A stretch of DNA of 15,104 nucleotides from JAFGUF01 sp040883315 (GTDB lineage: Bacteria > Bacillota > Clostridia > Christensenellales > UMGS416), in contig JBFLKU010000032.1 of the NCBI GenBank assembly GCA_040883315.1, positions 1 to 15,104 of the forward strand, in the 5' to 3' direction. Shown one piece after another: positions 1-5,643 of the stretch (its first letter is position 1; each line of letters begins with the position of its first letter). The position numbers and the translations under genes are program-made. The notes beneath the pieces were generated by a model. The model saw only the letters and a list, made by a program, of their open reading frames with translations, ran no database searches and was not told where the DNA came from.

Positions 1-18
1 ATAATTCTTTTTAGACAT
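1..18 (-). CDS. 5' end of a gene leaving the window
   Basis: Only the first six codons are present, reading M-S-K-K-N-Y. The start is supported by an AGGAGA Shine-Dalgarno (plus-strand tctcct at 25-30) six bases upstream of the ATG at 18-16. It lies 61 bp downstream of the stop of the PIN-like ORF on the same strand, so the two may be co-transcribed. Nothing can be said about function. Confidence 0.55.
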
Positions 19-79
19 TTTCTTTCTCCTTTTTTTTATTATATCAGCTGTAATTCTTCACTTTCAACCCTGACTTGTT

Positions 80-406
80 TTAGGGGGGCACGTCAAAATG
101 GTTATTCAATTCGAAAAAAGTATTTTCTAAATATGCTTTGTGTGCTTCTTTGATTAGTAGTCTATAAGGATAGAACATAAGACATGGCATGCCTGAAAAG
201 GAATCTATAAATCTAGCGAGCATATCTTGTAGTGGTCTTATTTCCATTACATTGGTAAAAGAGAAACAGGGCATGTACTTTTCATCAGACGATACAAATT
301 TTTCATAAAAAGCTACAGAGAAACCATTTACATTATCTGTGATGCTCCTAATTGCATTTGTATCTAAAAAAACAAGTTTATATTCACTCCCGTTAGGAAA
401 TACCAT
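80..406 (-). CDS. Short PIN-like protein, probably C-terminally truncated
   Basis: This 108-residue ORF has a good start: a GGAGGA Shine-Dalgarno (plus-strand tcctcc at 415-420) eight bases before the ATG. The N-terminus contains V-F-L-D15-T-N17, which resembles the first acidic motif of PIN-domain nucleases (toxins and RNA-processing enzymes). An Asn-Val-Met-Glu-Ile segment could supply the second acidic residue. PIN domains usually run about 120-150 residues and need two further acidic residues in their C-terminal half. Here the ORF stops after a Pro-Pro, before that half would be complete. It may therefore be a decayed or truncated gene, or a small protein only superficially like PIN. No antitoxin-like partner is visible, though the gene beginning at 18 on the same strand is unread. 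The PIN assignment is tentative; that this is a translated ORF is more likely. Confidence 0.5.
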   Translation of the reverse strand: MVFPNGSEYKLVFLDTNAIRSITDNVNGFSVAFYEKFVSSDEKYMPCFSFTNVMEIRPLQDMLARFIDSFSGMPCLMFYPYRLLIKEAHKAYLENTFFELNNHFDVPP

Positions 407-422
407 ATATAGTATCCTCCAT

Positions 423-454
423 AAAAAAAGTATTAAAGGGACTAGTCCCTTTAA
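423..454 (-). terminator. Intrinsic terminator after the CDF gene, with perfect palindromic stem
   Basis: Positions 433-454 form a perfect 22-bp palindrome (arms TTAAAGGGACT and its exact reverse complement). On the minus strand it is followed after TAC by seven T residues (plus-strand A run 423-429). This fits a rho-independent terminator for the cation exporter that ends at 479. It also lies immediately upstream of the Shine-Dalgarno of the PIN-like ORF, so readthrough could feed that gene. Confidence 0.75.
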
Positions 455-462
455 CGGGGTTT

Positions 463-475
463 GGGGCAGCGCCCC
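463..475. repeat. GC-rich hairpin next to the terminator
   Basis: A five-base-pair stem GGGGC-AGC-GCCCC lies between the exporter stop codon and the terminator palindrome. It contrasts with the AT-rich surroundings. Together with the 433-454 palindrome it makes a two-hairpin unit of the kind that recurs between genes in many Clostridia. Recurrence in this genome is an inference; only one copy is in the window. Confidence 0.5.
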
Positions 476-478
476 ATT

Positions 479-1369
479 CTAAAACTCCCCATCATCCACA
501 TCTTCACTTTCATGCTCCACCTCGATGGTAGCATGGTATATGCCGTTATCAGAAAGGTATGCACGAATGCCTTTTTTAATGCTAGCAATTTCAGAAATAG
601 GCATATCATCCGCCACTACTATGTGCATGGTCAGCAGGTTTTTCTCGCCATCCAGCGACCATATGTGCATGTGGTATGCGTCCTGCACATTGAATTTCTG
701 CTCTATTTCATCCTTCAGCTGGTCTATGGATATGTGGGGAGGCACGCCCTGCAGGAATATTTTAATTATCTGTACAAGATTGCGAATAGCATTGTAGAGA
801 ACATATACTGTGATGCCGGCGGATAGAATGGGGTCTATTATAGGCACATCAAAAAACATTAATATTATGCTGGCAATCAATACAACTGCCCAGCCCAGCA
901 CATCCTCCAGAAGATGCCAAGACACGGTTTTTTGGTTTAGTGAGCTGCCTTTTTGCAGGCGAAGCATAGCCGCCAGATTTACTATAATGCCCACAATGGC
1001 AAACGCCAGCATGCCCTCTGCCACCACCGGCTCTGGTGCAAATATGCGGGGTATAGTTTTGGTCAGAACCAGTGCAGAGCCGCCCACCAGCACAAGGCTA
1101 TTGATGACAGCCCCTAAAAGGGAAAATCGGGAATATCCGTAGCTGAATTTATCATCGGGCTTCTGTATGCTCTTTTTCTCGAAATACCATGCAAAGCCAA
1201 GAGAGAGCGAGTCCCCCAAATCGTGCAGTGCATCCGAGAGAATAGCCATGCTATTGGTCAGGATGCCTCCCACCACTTCCAGCAGTGTGAACCCGAAATT
1301 TAGAAAAAATGCAGTTTTTATATTTTTCTCACCATTTTCATGGGAATGGTCGTGATGGTGATGAGTCAT
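479..1369 (-). CDS. Cation diffusion facilitator (CDF) family zinc/heavy-metal exporter
   Basis: Proton-coupled efflux of Zn2+ and similar divalent ions across the cytoplasmic membrane is the expected role. The 296-residue protein begins with a His-rich tail (T-H-H-H-H-D-H-S-H), typical of CzcD/ZitB-like members. It has about six membrane helices, with the paired HxxxD transport-site motifs: His49/Asp53 in helix 2 (S-D-A-L-H-D-L-G-D) and His152/Asp156 in helix 5 (W-H-L-L-E-D). The C-terminal cytoplasmic domain, about residues 205-290, contains His-rich segments such as Y-H-M-H-I-W. Length matches the family. The ATG at 1369 is preceded by AAGGAG (plus-strand 1375-1380), which overlaps the stop codon of the upstream metalloprotease; the two genes are nine bases apart and surely one transcript. 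The HxxxD arrangement, rather than DxxxD, favours Zn/Cd over Fe/Mn, but the exact metal is inferred. Confidence 0.93.
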   Translation of the reverse strand: MTHHHHDHSHENGEKNIKTAFFLNFGFTLLEVVGGILTNSMAILSDALHDLGDSLSLGFAWYFEKKSIQKPDDKFSYGYSRFSLLGAVINSLVLVGGSALVLTKTIPRIFAPEPVVAEGMLAFAIVGIIVNLAAMLRLQKGSSLNQKTVSWHLLEDVLGWAVVLIASIILMFFDVPIIDPILSAGITVYVLYNAIRNLVQIIKIFLQGVPPHISIDQLKDEIEQKFNVQDAYHMHIWSLDGEKNLLTMHIVVADDMPISEIASIKKGIRAYLSDNGIYHATIEVEHESEDVDDGEF

Positions 1370-1378
1370 TTGGTCTCC

Positions 1379-2770
1379 TTAATTGTCGAAGGTTATTTCT
1401 ATTTCCATTTCTGCATCCGGCTTTGTCAGCACTTTTATAGTGGTGCCGTTTACAGTAGTGTATTCATCTATGTAGCCCTTGGCAAAGTAATGCTCGTAGT
1501 CGGGGTTCTCATAGTCCAGGGATTCCTCCATCAGGTCGTCATTGCCCTCAGCCTCAATCAGCGTGATGCCCCTGTGGCGGTCGTTGTTCATCACTTCATT
1601 ATAATATATGTTGTCTTCGGTCATCACTTGGTCGTCTATGTACCATATGGCTATGCCGGAGTGATCCATATATTCGGTGATGCCTGCACCGTATTCATTG
1701 AAGTCTATATTTTCAATCAGATAATATCCCTTGCCGTCATCTATCTTTATCACGTTGTATTCATCGGTGCTCTGCCCATATAGGGTGTAAGTGCCGTCTT
1801 TGGATACTTCCTGCGGCTGAATGAAGCCCACGTATATTCTGCTCCATGCCATCATAGGGCTTGGTGTAGAGCCTAGCCTTTCGCCGGGGAGTCTATTGTT
1901 GTTGCCCTCGCTCATCAGTGCGTGGAAACCCAGCCCAATGGAGGAATAGTCCGTGTCGTAAAGATCCGGCAGCCCAAGCACGTGTGCTGTCTCGTGGCAT
2001 GCTACGCCGATTGTGACGATATCGCTCCTGCCGTTTTCGTCCATGTCCAGCTCTCCGCAGATGATGTACTCCGCCAGATTCACTCCGTCTGCCTCGGTGA
2101 AGTAGTCTTCACTTATCCATATGCCTGCCATTTGGTTTTCGTCCATGCTGTATTCATTGGCTTCATAGCCTGCGGCAATCATGGTGATGGATAGTTCATT
2201 TGATAGTACTTCGCCGTCGCCGTTTTTGTCGTAGTCGCTGAAGTCTATGTATTTGTCCACCGCATCCAGCATCTCCACGAAGATATCGCTGCATACGTCA
2301 TAATCCTTGTCGGAGCTTTCGGGGGTGAGATTTGGGTGCTTTCTATCTAGGGTGATAATTACTATTCCGTTGTTTTTCTCGCCGTAGCTTTCCTTGGCAG
2401 GCACTATTGCGAATGTGCCCTTGGACATCTCGTCGAAATAGGCTGCAACGCTGTCGGATCTGCCAAAGTAGAAATCTTCCCAGTCGCTCTCATCGGTATC
2501 CAGCTCTTGGTCACGGAAATTTATAAGTACGGTCAGCTGCGGAAGGGAGCTGAGCTGCGTGTGCTCCGGGATATCTTCATCGTCGCTGCTTGGCTTATCG
2601 TAGTCATCATATTCATCGTAATCATCGTCATATTCATCATCGTATTCATCGTCATAGTAGTCATCAAATAGATAGTCATCATAGAAAAAATATTCAAATA
2701 CGAATATTCCGATGCCCACCAAAATGGCGACAATAATAACAATAAAAATAATTTTCAAAAAATTTCTCAT
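1379..2770 (-). CDS. Membrane-anchored M6-type zinc metalloprotease
   Basis: I choose the ATG at 2770 (463 residues) because AGAGGAT lies seven bases upstream; an in-frame ATG at 2797 would add nine residues but lacks this site. Residues 5-25 form a single hydrophobic signal-anchor with no lipobox. Residues 31-58 are almost entirely Asp, Glu and Tyr, followed by an acidic linker. The catalytic core carries the zinc motif His259-Glu260-x-x-His263-x-x-Gly-x-x-Asp (H-E-T-A-H-V-L-G-L-P-D) and a later A-L-M-S segment that fits the Met-turn. This is the arrangement of M6 (immune inhibitor A-like) peptidases. Before it, Asp181 to Glu192 reads D-K-N-G-D-G-E-V-L-S-N-E, a textbook EF-hand loop that probably binds Ca2+. 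The enzyme should be displayed on the outer face of the membrane. Its gene is coupled to a zinc exporter, which may or may not be functionally meaningful. Substrates are unknown. Confidence 0.87.
   Translation of the reverse strand: MRNFLKIIFIVIIVAILVGIGIFVFEYFFYDDYLFDDYYDDEYDDEYDDDYDEYDDYDKPSSDDEDIPEHTQLSSLPQLTVLINFRDQELDTDESDWEDFYFGRSDSVAAYFDEMSKGTFAIVPAKESYGEKNNGIVIITLDRKHPNLTPESSDKDYDVCSDIFVEMLDAVDKYIDFSDYDKNGDGEVLSNELSITMIAAGYEANEYSMDENQMAGIWISEDYFTEADGVNLAEYIICGELDMDENGRSDIVTIGVACHETAHVLGLPDLYDTDYSSIGLGFHALMSEGNNNRLPGERLGSTPSPMMAWSRIYVGFIQPQEVSKDGTYTLYGQSTDEYNVIKIDDGKGYYLIENIDFNEYGAGITEYMDHSGIAIWYIDDQVMTEDNIYYNEVMNNDRHRGITLIEAEGNDDLMEESLDYENPDYEHYFAKGYIDEYTTVNGTTIKVLTKPDAEMEIEITFDN
2597..2680. 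repeat. Low-complexity GAT/GAC/TAT codon tract encoding the Asp/Tyr stalk
   Basis: On the minus strand this stretch is built almost only of Asp, Glu and Tyr codons, with imperfect repeats of a unit encoding D-D-E-Y. It encodes residues 31-58 of the metalloprotease. Such tracts can expand or contract by slippage. The peptide would be strongly anionic and just outside the membrane. Confidence 0.8.
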
Positions 2771-2941
2771 ATATTCTATCCTCTCAAAAACAGCCACATC
2801 TTTTTATATATAGTTATTTTACACTATTTAATTAAAAAATAATCAGTTTTTTGATAAATTTCCAAAATACTCTGAAAAATCTATGAAATGCAGGCAGCAT
2901 AAATAAAGCTAGGTGATGCGAGATGCTGATTTGTGATGGAA

Positions 2942-3790
2942 TTAGAGCTTCATTTGCACAGCGATGCTCATGCCGTTTTGCCCCACAAGGCTATTGGTGT
3001 AGTGCCCGGCACGGCACATGACGATATCCTTGAAATAATTAAGCGAGGAAACATAGTGGTATAGTTCCCTGTTGTAGCTTTCATCGGATTCTGTATACAT
3101 AATAAAAATGATTTCAGGGTCTATTTTATCCAGATGCTTAAATACATTCTTGCAATAGGAAGGCACTGCCTTCTTCATGGATGTGCCTAGCACTTTCACT
3201 ACGAAATTCATATCCTCCTGCACCTCAAATTCGAATTTGGCGTTCAGCAGGCTGCTGCCCACGGACACCACCTTTGGGCAGATGCCAGCATACTGCAGGA
3301 AATCCACAGTGTCGGCTATGCCGTATTGTTTGTAGTGCTTCATGCTGTTTTTTATGGTGGATGCTATGATATCTGCGCTAAGGTCTTTCTTTGCCAAGGC
3401 GGCTGCTTTCAGGGCGATGAACCCTACGCTGACGCACAGCTGATGGGAATCCAGCACCTGAATTTTGGCATTGGGGAATTGGGTGGATGCGTGGCAGGCA
3501 CAGTCATAATTGCTGATTATTTTGCTGCCTGCTGTGATGCAGACTATCTCCATTTCCTGATTTATATATTTTTCAAAAATTTCCGCAAAATATTCAGGCC
3601 CCACACCCTTGAATTTGGGAGACTTTTTATTCTGCAGTATCCACTCTACAGTGTCGGAGACGTTCAGGTCGTATACTCTTTGGTAGTCTCCATCCAGTGC
3701 TATCCTGATGGGCAGCACCTCTATATCATAGCCCGCTGCAATATTCTGTGTAAGGTCGCTTATGGAATCCGTTACTATCATGGTTTTCAT
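2942..3790 (-). CDS. DegV family protein (fatty-acid binding)
   Basis: DegV proteins bind long-chain fatty acids between two alpha/beta domains; some (FakB) present fatty acid to the kinase FakA for phospholipid synthesis. The 282-residue length is typical. The N-terminus M-K-T-M-I-V-T-D-S-I-S-D-L contains the diagnostic T-D-S-x-x-D-L motif. I-T-A-G-S-K-I-I-S-N-Y is the usual second ligand-contact region with its serines, and V-L-D-S-H-Q-L-C is the third family motif. No FakA-like kinase is present in the window. The ATG at 3790 has a G-rich site (AGGGG) upstream; a second ATG three codons in is less likely to be used. It stands alone, with 133-171 bp on either side. The weaker conservation of the C-terminal half and the position away from fakA leave open whether it is a true FakB. 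Confidence 0.9.
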   Translation of the reverse strand: MKTMIVTDSISDLTQNIAAGYDIEVLPIRIALDGDYQRVYDLNVSDTVEWILQNKKSPKFKGVGPEYFAEIFEKYINQEMEIVCITAGSKIISNYDCACHASTQFPNAKIQVLDSHQLCVSVGFIALKAAALAKKDLSADIIASTIKNSMKHYKQYGIADTVDFLQYAGICPKVVSVGSSLLNAKFEFEVQEDMNFVVKVLGTSMKKAVPSYCKNVFKHLDKIDPEIIFIMYTESDESYNRELYHYVSSLNYFKDIVMCRAGHYTNSLVGQNGMSIAVQMKL

Positions 3791-3923
3791 TTTTCTACCC
3801 CTATAGAATATTTCTTATCTATTTATGTTAATAATAAGTTATAAATCGGCACTTTAAACGGGCAAAGTACTATTTAGGGGCTTTGAGTGCAGTATTCGGC
3901 TATAATGTGCTAAAATTGATATT

Positions 3924-4697
3924 CTATTCGGTAGGACTATCAGATAATTTGAGAATTATGTCTTTTTTTGAGTTTTGTTTATAAAAGTATGCCTCATCTA
4001 CAGATAATTCATTGAAATAAATGAATTCATCATTGGAGTCTGCATTATGTATATTCAAACCAATATCCATAGTTATTATTAGTTCATCATCTTTAAAAAA
4101 GCATAATATGTTTTCGCCTAAAGGAACATTAATTTTATTAATCAGCTTAAATGCCTTTTGGAACTCTTCAGATTGTTTTTGATCTACATAAGCGGATATT
4201 TCATTTTGGTTAAAATCGGATGACAGTATATATAAGGTATCCCATTCGAATGATGTTTCATTTGAGAAATATATATATTCAGAATCGGAATAATTATGCT
4301 CAAGATTGTATTTGAAATCATGTATCTCTAATGCTTTAATCTGATTCTCCTGTGTATTGTATGTATAGTCAAATGCGAATGAGAAAACACAAATACAATA
4401 TACTAGGAATGAAGAGCAAGTGACTAACGTAATACCTGTATGTACTATTGCCTTTTCCGCATTATTTTTATATTTCTCCTTTAGCACTAATATATACCAC
4501 AATATACACCAAAGCAAAACAGCAGATGTAGATACTATAATCATACTGATTAAATAAAGTATTTGCTGTGCCTTAAACAGCGACATATTTTCGAGCATAT
4601 CACCAAAAGTATATAACGACATGAAGCATCTCAACAAAAATGCTGCTGCTGCGAATAGTGAACCTACAATTACTGTGATAATTAATGTCTTTTTCAT
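3924..4697 (-). CDS. Three-helix membrane protein of unknown function
   Basis: I do not recognise a family. The 257-residue protein has hydrophobic segments at about residues 4-22, 46-72 and 86-109, then a soluble C-terminal domain of about 145 residues rich in Asn, Asp, Glu and aromatic residues. The positive-inside pattern (K-K at the N-terminus, K-E-K-Y-K-N-N after helix 2) suggests the C-terminal domain lies outside the membrane. An in-frame TGA directly precedes the ATG at 4697, so no longer start exists. The nearest Shine-Dalgarno-like sequence (AAGGA) is about 14 bases away, unusually far, so initiation may be weak. It is AT-rich and uses more ATT, AAA and TTT codons than the GRE operon beside it. 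It is divergent from the GRE operon and 133 bp ahead of degV on the same strand. Confidence 0.75.
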   Translation of the reverse strand: MKKTLIITVIVGSLFAAAAFLLRCFMSLYTFGDMLENMSLFKAQQILYLISMIIVSTSAVLLWCILWYILVLKEKYKNNAEKAIVHTGITLVTCSSFLVYCICVFSFAFDYTYNTQENQIKALEIHDFKYNLEHNYSDSEYIYFSNETSFEWDTLYILSSDFNQNEISAYVDQKQSEEFQKAFKLINKINVPLGENILCFFKDDELIITMDIGLNIHNADSNDEFIYFNELSVDEAYFYKQNSKKDIILKLSDSPTE

Positions 4698-4862
4698 TCA
4701 AAAACATAATCCTTCTTATTATAATTAACAATATATACTATTCTACCAGTAATATCTTAGAATGCAACTATTTTACTACATATGTATTACGGAAATGTTA
4801 CGCGAAGCTTGATATACAATGCCGTATAAGAAAAACACAGATATTTATAATAAAAATTCCCC

Positions 4863-4891
4863 TTGCAAAAGCCGTAAAACAGGAATATAAT
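4863..4891 (+). promoter_or_regulatory. Sigma-A type promoter of the GRE operon
   Basis: TTGCAA (4863-4868) and a perfect TATAAT (4886-4891) are separated by exactly 17 bp, the optimal spacing. The expected transcription start is about 4898, giving a leader of about 40 bases before the ATG at 4939. The predicted start lies in the regulator palindrome described separately. Confidence 0.75.
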
Positions 4892-4896
4892 TATTA

Positions 4897-4911
4897 CGTG
4901 GTATGACCACG
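4897..4911. promoter_or_regulatory. FadR-family operator-like palindrome
   Basis: The sequence CGTGGT-ATG-ACCACG is a perfect inverted repeat with six-base arms and a three-base centre. It contains TGGT-NNN-ACCA, the known operator core of the FadR subgroup of GntR regulators (for example PdhR and LldR). It begins five bases after the -10 box, so it covers the expected transcription start, and it is 27 bp before the regulator's own start codon. Bound regulator would block transcription, which predicts autorepression of the whole operon. Confidence 0.75.
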
Positions 4912-4938
4912 AAAAAAATATAAATAATAAGGGTGCAT

Positions 4939-5643
4939 ATGGCAAGGAAAAGCAGAAAACAGCAGTTTATAATGGCGATAGAGGAGAAGATACTATCCGG
5001 CGAATGGAAAGTGGGCGATAAAATACCCACGGAGCGTGAGCTGGTGGAGGAATTTGAAACCAGCAGAACTGTTGTGAATGCAGCCCTAGCAGAGCTGCAG
5101 CAGATAGGCTTTTTGGACATCAACCCACGCCAATGGACAAAGGTGGCGGACTACAAAAAGGACGGCAAGCTGGAGACACTGTATTCGCAGGTGCGATACA
5201 GCGGCGGGGCAGTGGACGCCAATGTGCTGCAGGGCATACTGGACGCCAGGCGGCTGGTGGAGGATGAAAGCACCAGACTGGCAGCAAAAAATGCAACGGA
5301 TGCAGACATCGAGGAGCTATATGAGATAGTGAAGCTGGAAGAGAGCGCAAAAACACTGGAGGAGAAAACGGCACTGGATTTTAGATTTCACCATATGCTC
5401 TGCGTAGCCAGCGGCAACCCAGTTTACCCACTGATTCTAAACTCATTTCACCCAATAGGACAAAAATTTTTACAATTGTTTTATTCCATAATAGACGACA
5501 AATATCAAATATACAAAAGACACCTAAAAATAGTAGACGCGATAAAAAGCCGAGACGGAGATGCAGCGGCAGCCCAGCTGGATGTGCTGCTGGTAGAGGG
5601 CGAACAGATAATATTGAAATACGGAGGTATGCAAAATGAGTGA
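4939..5643 (+). CDS. FadR-subfamily GntR transcriptional regulator
   Basis: The N-terminal winged helix-turn-helix (about residues 5-70) has the GntR signature G-D-K-I-P-T-E-R-E-L-V-E-E-F followed by S-R-T-V-V-N-A-A-L-A-E-L. The C-terminal FCD effector domain (about 95-225) has the family's R-x-L-V-E start, D147-F-R-F-H151 metal-ligand motif, A-S-G-N, and a later His in K-R-H-L-K-I-V-D-A-I. FCD regulators usually bind a metal plus a carboxylate ligand and release DNA on ligand binding. I start at the ATG at 4939 (234 residues), preceded by AAGGG at 4929-4933; an upstream in-frame GTG at 4933 overlaps that site. The gene overlaps the GRE gene by eight bases, and the palindrome at 4897-4911 is its likely operator. 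The natural inference is that it senses the GRE substrate or a related organic acid. Confidence 0.9.
   Translation: MARKSRKQQFIMAIEEKILSGEWKVGDKIPTERELVEEFETSRTVVNAALAELQQIGFLDINPRQWTKVADYKKDGKLETLYSQVRYSGGAVDANVLQGILDARRLVEDESTRLAAKNATDADIEELYEIVKLEESAKTLEEKTALDFRFHHMLCVASGNPVYPLILNSFHPIGQKFLQLFYSIIDDKYQIYKRHLKIVDAIKSRDGDAAAAQLDVLLVEGEQIILKYGGMQNE

Noticed and set aside
461..826. Plus-strand open frames over the CDF exporter and the metalloprotease (461-2194)
   Set aside because: They are shadows of clearly coding minus-strand genes with intact family motifs.
4711..4723. Minus-strand TATAAT upstream of the three-helix protein at 4697
   Set aside because: No matching -35 element, and the implied transcription start would fall in the only Shine-Dalgarno-like sequence. 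Too weak to annotate.
4812..4827. TATAC/GTATA inverted repeat in the gap before the GRE operon
   Set aside because: Short, AT-rich arms expected by chance; it lies upstream of the promoter and has no match to the regulator class.
4685..4906. Plus-strand 73-codon frame in the gap before the GRE operon
   Set aside because: It has no Shine-Dalgarno site, low-complexity AT-driven composition, and runs over the operon promoter and operator.
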